A stretch of DNA of 64,000 bases from Flammeovirgaceae bacterium 311 (GTDB lineage: Bacteria; Bacteroidota; Bacteroidia; Cytophagales; Cyclobacteriaceae): contig CP004371.1 of the NCBI GenBank assembly GCA_000597885.1, forward strand, positions 3,054,501-3,118,500, written 5' to 3'. The notes under the pieces were generated by a model. It was not told where the DNA came from. It saw only the letters and a program-made list of their open reading frames with translations, and ran no database searches. Made by a program: the position numbers and the translations under genes. Shown here piece after piece: positions 35,496 through 45,761 of this stretch (its first letter is position 1; each line of letters opens with the position of its first letter).

Positions 35496-36239
35496 TCAGA
35501 TGTGACTGTACCTCGAGATTAGTTTATCCAGGCGGCCGGGGATATCGCCCTCAACAACTCCTCCATGGTAGCAAACTATTTTATCAATCTCCAGCTGCTG
35601 CAGCTTCTTTACCGATGCTATCGCACGCTGCAAATCCAGGGTATAATGCGGATTGGCAATCTCCAATTCACCACTTTCAACAACCAGTGCATCGGCTGCA
35701 ACCAGGGTCTTAAGGGCTGCTACATAGACAGAGATATGCCCGGGCATATGGCCTGGTGTGTTAATTATGCTAATCCCCCTGAAAAAAGACGGGGCTTCAT
35801 CTTCGGAGAAGGTCTGGTCAACTTCAACAGTTTTAACGGTTCTTAGCATTTCCTGAAAATATAAGGCTCCCTGCTTTTGCTCCTCCGGGAGTGTAGGAAA
35901 CATATCTTCCGCCTGTTGCAGTCTTAGCGATTTATGCTTCCCACTGATGTACTTTGCCTCAACTTCGGATGCGTAGACTTTTAGGGAAGGGTATTCAGCC
36001 TTAAGCTCGTATAGACCACCCATATGGTCTATATCATGATGGGTTATAATAATGCCGCTAAGCATTTCAAGGAAAATGCCATGGAGCCTGGCTGCGGCTT
36101 CTATCTTTGGCAGAAAGCCTGCATAGCCACAATCAATCAATATGGCTTCGTACCCATTCCGTAGTACAACAGGATAAATAGCTTCTTCTTTTCCATCAAA
36201 GCTAAATGGGACTTCCAGTACATCTAACGCTACATTCAT
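35496..36239 (-). CDS. MBL-fold metallo-hydrolase
   Basis: Metallo-beta-lactamase-fold hydrolase of 247 residues. The metal motif reads ITHHDIDHMGG: His67, Asp69, Asp71, His72, so the second His of the usual HxHxDH is Asp. Further ligands are in TPGHMPGHIS, the Asp of LVAADALVV and the late CYHGG. It lacks a signal peptide. The substrate is unknown; lactones, thioesters or glyoxalase-II-like substrates are common in the family. A TAnnTTTG match is at 36274-36281 without a -33 partner. Confidence 0.9.
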   Translation of the reverse strand: MNVALDVLEVPFSFDGKEEAIYPVVLRNGYEAILIDCGYAGFLPKIEAAARLHGIFLEMLSGIIITHHDIDHMGGLYELKAEYPSLKVYASEVEAKYISGKHKSLRLQQAEDMFPTLPEEQKQGALYFQEMLRTVKTVEVDQTFSEDEAPSFFRGISIINTPGHMPGHISVYVAALKTLVAADALVVESGELEIANPHYTLDLQRAIASVKKLQQLEIDKIVCYHGGVVEGDIPGRLDKLISRYSHI

Positions 36240-36299
36240 TCTGATCGGCTGTCAACATATTCGGTCTGTTCTGCAAACGTAAGTAGTGTCGGTGCTCAT

Positions 36300-36752
36300 T
36301 TATTTTGGCAATTCCATGTGGAGGATGGGATAAGGTTTTCCCATTGCATCGAGCGCCGATCGTGCTACGGTTCTGAAGCCCTGGTACTCATAAAATCCCA
36401 CCGCCTGCTGATTATCTTCATTTACATCCACACTGGTAGCATCCATTTCCTGGCATGCATGCTTTAGCAGCATTTTGCCAATGCCATGCCCCCGCACATC
36501 GGGATGAATGAAAAGCATTTCTATTTTTTTCTCCCCCACACCTAAAAACCCCACAATCTTTTGATGATCATTCCTGACGCAACGTAGTTCTACCGCCTTC
36601 AGATACTCACGCAGCATCAGTGGTTTGTAGTAGGCTATGGCTGCCTCATCCAGAAAAGTGTGGGTTGCCCGTACAGAAGCTTCCCAAAGCTCCACTACTT
36701 CAGCATATTCTGCTTCGTAAACTTTGTCGATGTGATAGTGAGCTGGTTTCAT
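36300..36752 (-). CDS. GNAT-family N-acetyltransferase
   Basis: Acetyl-CoA-dependent acetyltransferase of 150 residues. The CoA pyrophosphate-binding motif is in MLFIHPDVRGHGIGKMLLKH. The C-terminal strand-helix VNEDNQQAVGFYEYQGFRTV is typical of the YjaB/PhnO-like subgroup. The N-terminal part (ELWEASVRATHTFLDEAAIA) resembles YjaB. The acceptor is unknown. The gene has its own 60-bp spacer to the MBL gene and 83 bp to the cytochrome gene. Confidence 0.9.
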   Translation of the reverse strand: MKPAHYHIDKVYEAEYAEVVELWEASVRATHTFLDEAAIAYYKPLMLREYLKAVELRCVRNDHQKIVGFLGVGEKKIEMLFIHPDVRGHGIGKMLLKHACQEMDATSVDVNEDNQQAVGFYEYQGFRTVARSALDAMGKPYPILHMELPK

Positions 36753-36835
36753 ACCACATAAAAAAAGGAAGCCACGTCTCCCGCCAGTTTAGCCCGGCAA
36801 AGGCTTCCGCAAATTTCTTATTCAAAGAACTCGCA

Positions 36836-37261
36836 TCAGGATCTTTTCGCTTTTACCTGGCTGGCAGTAATTGGCCCTCCCTTGTTTCCCCAGCTGTTCA
36901 GGATGTAATTCATCACATCGGCTACTTCCTCATCGCTAAGGTGGCTTTGCGGCGGCATTACCCCATTGTACGTAACACCATTTACGGTGATCTCACCACT
37001 AACACCATGAATGGTATGGTGTATGGCCCTTTCGGGATCTGCCAATAGATAATCGGACTTTGCCAGCGGAGGAAATGCCCCTGCGATCCCTTCTCCTCCC
37101 ATCATATGGCAGGAAACGCAGTTCGCAGTATAAATCTGCTCACCTCTTTTGATGCTTTCCTGCAGCCCATTATCCTGCTGCACAGAAAAAGAGGTGACCA
37201 TTACAGAAACGGCTAGTGACGCCAGGAGTAACTTCATTGGCAGTTTATACATAAACATCAA
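36836..37261 (-). CDS. Mono-haem cytochrome c, exported
   Basis: Class-I cytochrome c of 141 residues. Signal peptide (LLLASLAVSVMVTSFS), haem site CVSCH at 48-52, and a probable axial Met102 in NGVMPPQ. The start at 37261 lies 2 nt after the stop of the molybdopterin subunit gene; an internal Met9 is an alternative. It is the last gene of the hydroxylase operon and is the likely electron acceptor from the iron-sulfur subunit. Confidence 0.92.
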   Translation of the reverse strand: MMFMYKLPMKLLLASLAVSVMVTSFSVQQDNGLQESIKRGEQIYTANCVSCHMMGGEGIAGAFPPLAKSDYLLADPERAIHHTIHGVSGEITVNGVTYNGVMPPQSHLSDEEVADVMNYILNSWGNKGGPITASQVKAKRS

Positions 37262-37263
37262 TA

Positions 37264-39447
37264 CTATACTTCATCCATGTTAATGGGTAGTTTTCTGATT
37301 CTTTTGCCTGTGGCGCTGAACACAGCATTAGCCAGGGCAGGTGCCACCGGCGGCAGGCCGGGCTCTCCCACACCACCGGGATGCTCATTGTTTTGCATAA
37401 TGTGGACCTCCACCTCAGGCATTTCATTGATGCGCAACATGCGGTAGTTGTGAAAATTGCTCTGCTGCACTTTTCCCTCCCTAAAGATAATTGGATCTTT
37501 GATAGCCGCCGTGAGTCCCATGGCTATATTTCCTTCTGTCTGGGCGCGTATGGTATCGGGATTTACAAAAGTGCCGCAATCTATTACACTCACAACTTTT
37601 TCCACCCTCAGTTTACCTTCTTTGTTACGCCCCATAAAAAGCGCATGTGCTACAATACTACCAAAAGACTTGGTAATGGCGCAACCTTTTCCTTTACCAG
37701 CCGAAAGCTTTCCGGCCCAGCCCGACTTTTCCTTTAATGCTTCCAGTACTTTGCGGTACCTGGAGTCGTTCTGGCTCATCTCAATACGCATATCCAGGGG
37801 ATCTTTGCCGCTCATATGGGCCAGCTCATCAATAAAAGATTCATGGCCGAACATACTGGCAGAGGCATATACGGATCTCCACCAGGCAATGGGTATACTT
37901 GTTTCTGCCAGCACAAAACTGGTTTTGTAGTTTGGGACCTGGTAGGGAGAATCATGCTTGCTAATTCCCTCCATTGCCCATACATCGGGGGTATTTTCCT
38001 GTAGCCCATTCCAGAGCTGCCCCTGTATGCTGGGCGCTACAATTTTATGATGAAGGGCCAGCAATTTACCTTCTTTATCTAAGGCGCCTTCCATTCTGCT
38101 TACGCTGGCCGAACGGAAAGGCCCCTGGAGGGTATCATCTTCGCGGGTCCACACCACTTTAACAGGTGCTTTTAGTTCGCGCGACAGGTACGCAGCCTCC
38201 AGGATGTAGTCGGTAAAAGCTTTACGACCAAAGCCACCCCCCAGAAAAGGCACATGGATAGTCACTTTTTCGTAGGGAATGCCCAGGTATTCGCTCACTG
38301 CATTTACAACACCATCGGGACCTTGCATGGGTGCCCATATTTCACACTCCCCGTCCCGAACATGCACCAGGGCATTTTCCGGCTCTAAGGGGCTATGTGC
38401 GAGAAAAGGGGTTTCGTAATCGGCAGTATGTTTCTGAGAGGCTTGCTCCAGCACCAGGTTAAATTCCGGTGCCTGGTCATGAACAGCTCCCTCCTGCCCT
38501 GCCAATTCATGTAAGCTGGCAATAAAAGCATCAGAGTCTACCCCTTTTTCTGCACTAGTATCCCATTCTATCGCCAGCTTTTTTCTGCCTTCCAGGGCAC
38601 TGTAGTAGTTATCGGCAATAACGGCCACTCCCTCAAATGTTCTGGAGAAAAAGGGCCTTTCCGACTTTAGTACCTGCTTCACCCCTTTTACGGCCCTGGC
38701 ATTGCTATCATCAAAGCTTAACAGCTTACCCGTAATGGTAGGGCAGCGCTCAACAGAGGCATACAGCATGCCAGGTACTTTCATATCCATACCGTAAACC
38801 GCGGTGCCATTTACCTTTAGCGGAACATCTGGTTTTGGAACAGACTTGCCTACCCATTTAAATGCTGTAGCAGCTTTTAGCTTTGGCTCGGCAGGAACTG
38901 GCAGTTTGCTGGCCGCTTCTATCAGCTCACCATAGCCTAAGCTTTTGCCTGTGGAAGCATGAAGTACCCTGGCATTGGCTGTACTGCATTCTGCTACAGG
39001 TACTCCCCACTGTTGGGCGGCAGTCGTCATCAGCATTTCCCTGGCTGCAGCACCTGACTTCCGCAGGGTATTCCACGAGCCCCTGATGCTGCTGCTGCCG
39101 GCCGCCAGCTGGTCTCCAAACTTTTTCTCACCTACTGATGATTTGATGGTGATGGTTGCCGGATCTACATCCAGCTCTTCGGCCACAACGGTGGGGATAG
39201 ATTGCCAGGTGCCCTGCCCCATATCGGGCTTATGGCTGACAATGGTGATCTTTCCTGATTGCTCAATGATGATGAAAGGATTTATCTCTATGCCTTTGAG
39301 GGCTTCCAGCACCATGTTCTGCAGCGGGGGCATTTTTTCAGCTACAGCCTCAAGGGCAGCTGCCGGAAAACCAAGTGCCAGAAAAATACCGGTAGCAGAA
39401 CTCCTTTTCAAAAAGGTTCTTCTTGAAACTCCCTTAGTTGATTTCAT
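37264..39447 (-). CDS. Molybdopterin-binding subunit of a xanthine-dehydrogenase-family hydroxylase (IorB-like)
   Basis: Catalytic subunit of a molybdenum hydroxylase, 727 residues, closest in layout to isoquinoline 1-oxidoreductase beta or membrane-bound aldehyde dehydrogenase. A twin-arginine signal ([10 protein letters not shown]) leads to the periplasm. Molybdopterin-binding regions include [31 protein letters not shown] and [16 protein letters not shown]. The catalytic Glu is in [12 protein letters not shown] near the C-terminus. It overlaps the 2Fe-2S subunit gene by 14 bp. Substrate may be an aldehyde or N-heterocycle. Confidence 0.92.
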   Translation of the reverse strand: MKSTKGVSRRTFLKRSSATGIFLALGFPAAALEAVAEKMPPLQNMVLEALKGIEINPFIIIEQSGKITIVSHKPDMGQGTWQSIPTVVAEELDVDPATITIKSSVGEKKFGDQLAAGSSSIRGSWNTLRKSGAAAREMLMTTAAQQWGVPVAECSTANARVLHASTGKSLGYGELIEAASKLPVPAEPKLKAATAFKWVGKSVPKPDVPLKVNGTAVYGMDMKVPGMLYASVERCPTITGKLLSFDDSNARAVKGVKQVLKSERPFFSRTFEGVAVIADNYYSALEGRKKLAIEWDTSAEKGVDSDAFIASLHELAGQEGAVHDQAPEFNLVLEQASQKHTADYETPFLAHSPLEPENALVHVRDGECEIWAPMQGPDGVVNAVSEYLGIPYEKVTIHVPFLGGGFGRKAFTDYILEAAYLSRELKAPVKVVWTREDDTLQGPFRSASVSRMEGALDKEGKLLALHHKIVAPSIQGQLWNGLQENTPDVWAMEGISKHDSPYQVPNYKTSFVLAETSIPIAWWRSVYASASMFGHESFIDELAHMSGKDPLDMRIEMSQNDSRYRKVLEALKEKSGWAGKLSAGKGKGCAITKSFGSIVAHALFMGRNKEGKLRVEKVVSVIDCGTFVNPDTIRAQTEGNIAMGLTAAIKDPIIFREGKVQQSNFHNYRMLRINEMPEVEVHIMQNNEHPGGVGEPGLPPVAPALANAVFSATGKRIRKLPINMDEV

Positions 39448-39907
39448 GCGTCATCATGTTAGCAGCCAGGTGAATTGCTTTTCTTACGCGTGGATAGGTG
39501 CCACAGCGGCATAAATTTCCCTGCATGGCCAGGTCTATATCCTGGTCAGTGGGCTTTTGATTCTTGCTCAGGAGGGCTACGGCAGACATAATCTGCCCAG
39601 ACTGGCAGTAGCCGCATTGCGGAACCTGCACTTCTATCCATGCCCGCTGCACCGGATGGGAGTTATCCTCACTGATGCCTTCAATGGTTGTTATCTTTTT
39701 GCCAACCGCCGCCGACACAGGAAAAGTACATGATCTTATAGCAGTACCCTCTAAGTGAACAGTACAGGCGCCACACTGAGCCATACCACAGCCAAACTTG
39801 GTACCCATCATGCCGAGAGTATCCCGTATTACCCAGAGCAATGGCGTTGCGGGTTCTGCCTCAACCGTTAGGCTCTTCCCATTGATGCTTAACTTATATT
39901 CTGCCAT
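39434..39907 (-). CDS. 2Fe-2S subunit of molybdenum hydroxylase (IorA-like)
   Basis: Electron-transfer subunit, 157 residues with the start at 39907 ([10 protein letters not shown]); the longer frame adds eight unrelated residues. N-terminal plant-type 2Fe-2S cluster: Cys40, Cys45, Cys48, Cys60. C-terminal helical 2Fe-2S domain: Cys98, Cys101, Cys133, Cys135. No signal peptide is present, so it is likely exported as a folded complex with the Tat-bearing catalytic subunit. Confidence 0.94.
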   Translation of the reverse strand: MAEYKLSINGKSLTVEAEPATPLLWVIRDTLGMMGTKFGCGMAQCGACTVHLEGTAIRSCTFPVSAAVGKKITTIEGISEDNSHPVQRAWIEVQVPQCGYCQSGQIMSAVALLSKNQKPTDQDIDLAMQGNLCRCGTYPRVRKAIHLAANMMTHEIN

Positions 39908-40248
39908 AAAACTTGTATTAATCCTAATCAAGATAGTGATTTACTGCTATATAGATGTGATTGGCAGTTAGATTTTTATGAGCGGCAAATACTGAGGAAG
40001 AGCAGTGTTAGCTGCCGGTTGCTGAAGTATCAAAAACATAGTACCTGTTAACTCCAAAGCGGCAATACGTTTATATATCCTTGGCTTTCAGGCTATAGTT
40101 GTTAAACAAATTTGATAAAGGCAAAAGAACAAAAGGTGGCTGCCATAACCTTGTGTCCTAATTTTCAGTTTATATAGGGTATTAAATTGCTACTACTATC
40201 GCTACTAATAAATCAATCGGACACTACATATGGCTGCCCATAAAGTGG
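39908..40248. other. Gene-free spacer upstream of two divergent units
   Basis: About 340 bp between the hydroxylase operon and the TamB-like gene, AT-rich. No convincing promoter pair was found in either direction. The last 63 bp (from 40186) are open in the TamB frame after a TAA at 40183-40185 and may be the real beginning of that gene. Confidence 0.5.
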
Positions 40249-43200
40249 TTGCTGTATGTGCTGGGGGGCTTATTAGCCCTGCTCGTGCTTATCGTTATTT
40301 TATTACAAATACCTGCAGTACAAACCAAGGTTACCCAAAAAGTAGCCGATAATTTTGCCGAGCAATGGGGCACTACTGTAAGCATTGGTAAGGTTAATAT
40401 TCGCTTTTTCGAAACTGCTACCCTGCAGGATATCTATATTGAAGACCTGGCAGGAGACACCCTGCTGTGGGCTGGCTTTGTAAAAGCAGATATCGGTGCT
40501 TTTGCCCTCCTGGATTCGCGGCTCACCCTGGACGAAATTGCCCTGGAAGATGCCTACATCAATATGTACCGCCACCAGGACAGCGCAAAGTTTAACTATG
40601 AGTTTATCGCTGACAGCTTTGCCTCCGATACAACGGTGGCAGATACCACCTCCGGAGGCTTTGCGTTTGATCTCCACCAGGTCAGGCTCGAGAATGTACG
40701 TCTTCGCTTTTTAGATGATTCCGCAAGCATGAACCTGAACGTTCGTGCTCCTTTTCTGCTGGCAGAGCTGGAGACCCTGGGGCTGGAGGAGCAGCATGTA
40801 CGCGTATCAAATGTAGATATTCGTAACCTGCAGGGTTCTTTTAAGCAATTATCGTCAACAACTGCAGGCGATAACATTGCTACTGCCGAGGAGGTGACCC
40901 AGGAGCTGGATTCTGCCATGCTGAATCCCAGTGGCTTTCGCATAGCCGTAGAAGATTTCAATGTTAAGAATACCCGGTTTCACTTCCAGACCAGCGAAGC
41001 GGCACAGGAAGGTACAATCAACTTCGAAAATCTTGACCTGCGCAACATCAACATCGGCATCAGCGATTTTTACCTTGCCGGCGATACGCTAAGGGTAAAT
41101 GTTGATCAGCTGGCAGCCATTGAACAGATCAGCGGTTTTGTACTGGAAAACTTTGCGATGAATGTAGCACTGGAGCTCCCTATGTTCTCAGGAGCCCTGA
41201 AAGAAGTGATTACCCCGCACACCCGTATTACTGATGAGGTAAGAATAGAACAGCTCTCCCTGAAACCAGGAGCAGATATGCTGGCCAGCCTGCAAATGTC
41301 TGCAAACATCAGCAACGCAGTTATTGGCATGGAAGATGCCGCTTATTTTACCCCCGGGCTTGATACCCTGCCTAACTTAAGCCAACTAAGCTTGTTGCTT
41401 GATCTGGACGCACAGATACAGGATAACCGGGCTGATGTACCTACCCTCAACCTAAGAACAGAAGATGGCGGCATCAACCTTAGGGCTACTGCTAACGCCA
41501 GCGGACTCAACGATCTTAATACAATACGCTTCGATGTGCAGGTGCAGGAGCTTAGTACTACCGCCAGCTACCTGCAGCAATTTGCCTTTACACCCGATCT
41601 ACCCCCTGCTGCCAGGCAGGCAGGCAGGCTTAACCTGGTTGCGCAAGCCAAAGGTACCCCGCAGAATGTGGATGTAGTAGCCCGTTTACGCAGTGGTGTA
41701 GGGCTGCTGGAAACCAACATGCTTTACCGTGCCCCTACCAATAGCCGTTTTTTGCTGGCAGGTAATGTAGATGCTACCAATTTTGATCTGCGCCCGTTTG
41801 TAGGCGACAGCCTGGACCTTGGCCAGGTAACGCTTAGCAGTAAAGTGCGGGTAGATGGCAGGGGCAGCAAGATTGATGTTGAGAAATTTTCGGTACTGGT
41901 AAGTAAGCTGGAATATAACGATTACACCTACGAAGGCCTGGCAGCAGAGGGTTATTTTGTAGACAGCGTTATGGAAGTAGTAGCGGCCTACGAGGATCCG
42001 TTCCTGAATTTCGACCTCTATGCACACTCTGACCTGAAGGATTCCCTGCCACTAGTTTCGGCAGAGCTGAACCTGGACCGCCTCAACATGTACCGGCTCA
42101 ACCTTAGCCCCGATAGTATTATTGTAAGCACCAAACTTGTAGCCGATGTAAGAGGCCCCGATCCTGACCTGATAGAAGGAGTGGTGGCTTTACGTGATAC
42201 CAGGCTGATACGAGGCGCTGAAAGCTGGACGCTGGATAGCCTGATAATGACTTCTACCAAGGAACCCAGCGGAGAAAGAGATATAAATTTAGTAAGTGAT
42301 TTTATGTCGGCCAGCATCACCGGCAAATACCTGTTTGCAAACCTGCAATCAGCAATCGACAATTTCACCAGTTACTATGGTTCTTCCAAGCCAACAGAAG
42401 AAATGATAGAGTATGGCGAGGGTGAGGAAATCAGGCTGGAAATAAACATGTGGGATGAACCTGTTTTTGCCAAAGCCTTTGTGCCGGATTTGGAGCTGCT
42501 GCACCCCCTTACGCTTACCGCCGAACTCAGAGATGCAGATCGTGCCTTCGACCTGGACATGAATGCACCCGGCATCAGCTGGGCCGACTCCATCGTGATC
42601 CGAAACCTGGTAATAGATGCCAAGACTGAAGACAGGGTGATGTCGTTCGAGGTGGATGCTGACCAGATCAAAGTAGGCACCCTGGCAGATATACCGCAAT
42701 TTGAATTGAATGGAGATTGGGCGCAGGATAGCCTGCATTTTAACCTGGGCCTTGCTCCTGAAAGCGACAGCACCCATTTATTGATGGGCGGCGCTTTACA
42801 ATTCAGGGGCGATACCATTGCACTGGCGTTGGACCAAACAGACCTTGCCCTGAAAGGGCTGCAATATGAGCTGGCCAACAATGCGGTGATAAGGTTTGCC
42901 ACAGATTATCTCTATATCCGGGATTTTTCCCTCGGGCAAGGCCCGCAACAGCTGGCTGTAAATACTGAACAGGAGAGCGGCCCTAACCCGCTGCTCATTG
43001 CGCAGATCGACCAGTTCCAGATTGGTGATTTTATGGATGTGCTGGGGATGGAAGCCTATAAGCTTGCCGCCACCCTGGATGGCAGGGTACAACTAACACA
43101 GCCCATGAACATATCTGCCATTGAAGCAGACCTGCAGGTAAATAATCTTATGGTAGACAGCCTGCCGGTAGGCGATGTGCAGATAGCCATGAACAAAGTA

Positions 43201-45048
43201 TCTACAGATGGCAGGATCAATACCGATATTGCACTGGAGGGCCCGGACAATAGCCTGACCATTGCAGGATACCTTAACATGGAAGACAGCACCAATGCCA
43301 TGGCAATGGATATTAACATTAACAGTTTTAACCTGGAACCATGGGAGCCTTTTGTAGAGGATTTTATTACCGATATTAACGGAGGCCTTCAGGGCAATAT
43401 TAATGTTGCCGGTACTTTGAATGAACCACGTGTTGACGGGCAAATAGGATTTAATCAAAACAGCGCGTTCCGCCTGGCCATGACAGGCTCACGATATACC
43501 ATGGAGAACGAATCTGTAGCAATAGATAATGAGGCTATTAGCCTGAACAACTTTACCCTGCGTGATTCCCTGAACCAAAGCCTGGTTGTAGACGGGCAGA
43601 TAGTGCATCAGTTCTTTACAGATTTCAGGTTTAATCTGGATGTAAATGCAGATAACTTTATGGTGGTGAACAAAGCCAGAGACCTGGATGCTCCCTTCTA
43701 TGGCGAATTATTTGTGACTACTACTGCACAAATACGCGGCCCCATGGACGATATAGTGGTAAACAGCGAATTGCAAATTGGTGACAGAACTGATTTTGCC
43801 CTGGTTATGCAAACTGAAGATGCTGATGCAGGCACTGCGGGCTATATAAATTTTGTGAACGATAATGCTTTCCTGGAACTTGATACCCTCTCCACAGGCC
43901 TGCAGGCCGATACACTGGGCGATGTTGCCAGCACAAGCTATTTTACTCTTATTACTTCTGTTACAGTGCCCGAGGAGGCAAAGTTTACCGTTGTGGTAGA
44001 CCCTGCAACCGGCGATTTTCTGGAGCTACAGGGGTCGGCAGACCTACAGGTACGCATGGAGCCCAATGGAGATCTGAATCTGCAGGGTGTATACGAAGTT
44101 GAACAGGGCCGCTATCGGCTTAGCTTTATGGAGGTAATTCAGAAGAGCTTTGCCATAGAGGAAGGCAGTACCGTGGCATTCAGCGGAGACCCCCTCAATG
44201 CCGAACTGAACCTTACAGCCATTTACACCACAGAAGCCAGCAGGCTGCCGCTGGTGGGCAGGTATATAGAAGAAGGTACTACAGAATATGCTGCGGCCAG
44301 ACGAAAAGAGCCTGTAAATGTATTAATGAGCATGAATGGCACGTTGGAGGACCCTGTATTCTCGTTCGACATTGTAGCGCCGGAATCTCAGTATGGTGCC
44401 ATGAGCAGCAGTGTGGTTGCCCGTGCCCTGGATGAGCTTAAAAACGATGAATCTGCCCTGTTCCGGCAGGTATTCGGACTTATTGTGTTGAACCGCTTTA
44501 TTGCTGAAAACCCGCTGGAAACAGGCCCTGGCGGCGGTGGAGCAGCAGAAGCCGTAAACGCCCGCATAGACCAAAGCCTAAGTGGTTTCCTTACCGATCA
44601 GCTTAATGCCGTTACACAGGATTACCTGGGCGTTGAAATTGAAATAGACATAGAATCACAGCAGGGAAGTGGCGCAAATAGTATAGGTGGTGGCGGAAGA
44701 GACGTTGGCTTTAACCTAAGCCGTTCGCTGTTCAATGATCGGGTTGAGGTGCAGTTTGGCGGTGTAAGCAGCATGAATGCCGGAGGCGGCGGAGGCCCTG
44801 CCGGCAGCAGCGGCACCCAGTTTGCAGGTAATTTTGCCATTATGTACCACATCAATGAAAAGGGAAATCTTAACCTGAAGATCTTCCAGCGTAACGACAG
44901 AGATGTACTCACCAATGAGTTTATTCCTAAAACCGGCGTAGCACTCTCCTACTTTAAGCACTTTAATACCCTGGGTGGCCTGTTTGGTACAGAACCCCGG
45001 CGGGAGGAGATGCTGAAGTCTGATGGAGCTGTACAAACAGAGCTTTGA
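40249..45048 (+). CDS. TamB-domain translocation/assembly protein
   Basis: Giant periplasmic protein of at least 1599 residues. An N-terminal membrane helix (LGGLLALLVLIVILL) precedes a very long run of amphipathic beta-strands. The C-terminal DUF490/TamB domain (about 1180-1500) has LQGVYEVEQGRYRLSF, LNLTAIYTTEASRLPLVG and RALDELKNDESALFRQVFGL. The final 100 residues are strand-rich with Gly tracts. TamB proteins span the periplasm and support outer-membrane lipid or protein transport. The start is uncertain: 40249 is a TTG inside a hydrophobic run, and the same frame stays open to 40186 with no ATG or GTG. Translation may begin upstream at an unusual codon. Confidence 0.88.
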   Translation: MLYVLGGLLALLVLIVILLQIPAVQTKVTQKVADNFAEQWGTTVSIGKVNIRFFETATLQDIYIEDLAGDTLLWAGFVKADIGAFALLDSRLTLDEIALEDAYINMYRHQDSAKFNYEFIADSFASDTTVADTTSGGFAFDLHQVRLENVRLRFLDDSASMNLNVRAPFLLAELETLGLEEQHVRVSNVDIRNLQGSFKQLSSTTAGDNIATAEEVTQELDSAMLNPSGFRIAVEDFNVKNTRFHFQTSEAAQEGTINFENLDLRNINIGISDFYLAGDTLRVNVDQLAAIEQISGFVLENFAMNVALELPMFSGALKEVITPHTRITDEVRIEQLSLKPGADMLASLQMSANISNAVIGMEDAAYFTPGLDTLPNLSQLSLLLDLDAQIQDNRADVPTLNLRTEDGGINLRATANASGLNDLNTIRFDVQVQELSTTASYLQQFAFTPDLPPAARQAGRLNLVAQAKGTPQNVDVVARLRSGVGLLETNMLYRAPTNSRFLLAGNVDATNFDLRPFVGDSLDLGQVTLSSKVRVDGRGSKIDVEKFSVLVSKLEYNDYTYEGLAAEGYFVDSVMEVVAAYEDPFLNFDLYAHSDLKDSLPLVSAELNLDRLNMYRLNLSPDSIIVSTKLVADVRGPDPDLIEGVVALRDTRLIRGAESWTLDSLIMTSTKEPSGERDINLVSDFMSASITGKYLFANLQSAIDNFTSYYGSSKPTEEMIEYGEGEEIRLEINMWDEPVFAKAFVPDLELLHPLTLTAELRDADRAFDLDMNAPGISWADSIVIRNLVIDAKTEDRVMSFEVDADQIKVGTLADIPQFELNGDWAQDSLHFNLGLAPESDSTHLLMGGALQFRGDTIALALDQTDLALKGLQYELANNAVIRFATDYLYIRDFSLGQGPQQLAVNTEQESGPNPLLIAQIDQFQIGDFMDVLGMEAYKLAATLDGRVQLTQPMNISAIEADLQVNNLMVDSLPVGDVQIAMNKVSTDGRINTDIALEGPDNSLTIAGYLNMEDSTNAMAMDININSFNLEPWEPFVEDFITDINGGLQGNINVAGTLNEPRVDGQIGFNQNSAFRLAMTGSRYTMENESVAIDNEAISLNNFTLRDSLNQSLVVDGQIVHQFFTDFRFNLDVNADNFMVVNKARDLDAPFYGELFVTTTAQIRGPMDDIVVNSELQIGDRTDFALVMQTEDADAGTAGYINFVNDNAFLELDTLSTGLQADTLGDVASTSYFTLITSVTVPEEAKFTVVVDPATGDFLELQGSADLQVRMEPNGDLNLQGVYEVEQGRYRLSFMEVIQKSFAIEEGSTVAFSGDPLNAELNLTAIYTTEASRLPLVGRYIEEGTTEYAAARRKEPVNVLMSMNGTLEDPVFSFDIVAPESQYGAMSSSVVARALDELKNDESALFRQVFGLIVLNRFIAENPLETGPGGGGAAEAVNARIDQSLSGFLTDQLNAVTQDYLGVEIEIDIESQQGSGANSIGGGGRDVGFNLSRSLFNDRVEVQFGGVSSMNAGGGGGPAGSSGTQFAGNFAIMYHINEKGNLNLKIFQRNDRDVLTNEFIPKTGVALSYFKHFNTLGGLFGTEPRREEMLKSDGAVQTEL

Positions 45049-45072
45049 ATTTAATCTTATAAAAGGTGGCCG

Positions 45073-45107
45073 GGCCGGTGATGATAATACATCACCGGCC
45101 TTTTTTT
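45073..45107 (+). terminator. Intrinsic terminator of the TamB-like gene
   Basis: A perfect 10-bp stem GGCCGGTGAT/ATCACCGGCC (45073-45082 and 45091-45100) is followed by seven Ts. It lies 25 nt after the stop codon. Confidence 0.9.
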
Positions 45108-45197
45108 GTAAAATTTTTATGAGATTCAGGTAATTTATACCAATTCCAAATCTGAAAAATGGATGAGTAATGGCAAAAAGCTTTATTTTTGCCCTGA

Positions 45198-45698
45198 ATG
45201 CAAACCAGATTTTTTCGGTACGACAAAAATTATCTGCTGCGGGAAGCTCAGGAAGGGCTCCGTCAGCGCCTGTTGCTGTACCTTTGCAGCCAGGCGCGGC
45301 GTGCTTATCAGCAGCATTTTAATCCGCTTGGCCTGCTGGATAGCACTACTGTTCGCATTTACAACACCCGCCCCAATGTAGAAAGCCTGCACCATATGTA
45401 CGATGCAATGGCTGCCATCTATCGCTACCGCAACAGCAGCAATCAGCTGGAGCTCCTCTTCAATGGAAAAACACACCTGGAACAATACAGCCTCGACTGG
45501 AGCAAATGTTTTGCTCTGTGGTGTAAGGGGCTTTGTGCCGATCCTGCCTTTGTAAGGCTGTTGCTGGGCATTACTGTTTTACAAGCTGCCGGCAACCGCT
45601 CTACCAGCCTGGCCGAGCAGCGCCTTCGCAGCATGGTGCAGGAAAGGTTTGGCCTGAAGGTGCACAAGCGCCGCGGCATTCTGGAGCAAACAGCCTAA
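45198..45698 (+). CDS. Unrecognised 166-residue protein
   Basis: No family recognised. The frame has coding-like composition and reads as a compact mostly helical, basic protein. It contains RYDKNYLLREAQEGLRQRLL, FNPLGLLDSTTVRIYNTRPN, DAMAAIYRYRNSS and LDWSKCFALWCKGLC. There is no signal peptide or membrane segment. Shorter frames overlap it on both strands, so the call is not certain. A TATTTTTG -7-like element (45184-45191) lies just before the ATG with no -33 partner. Confidence 0.55.
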   Translation: MQTRFFRYDKNYLLREAQEGLRQRLLLYLCSQARRAYQQHFNPLGLLDSTTVRIYNTRPNVESLHHMYDAMAAIYRYRNSSNQLELLFNGKTHLEQYSLDWSKCFALWCKGLCADPAFVRLLLGITVLQAAGNRSTSLAEQRLRSMVQERFGLKVHKRRGILEQTA

Positions 45699-45761
45699 CC
45701 CATACCCTGTTGCTGTAGGGAAAAGTAGGGCTATGCGCGGCAAAGAACTGGAGAAAAACTG

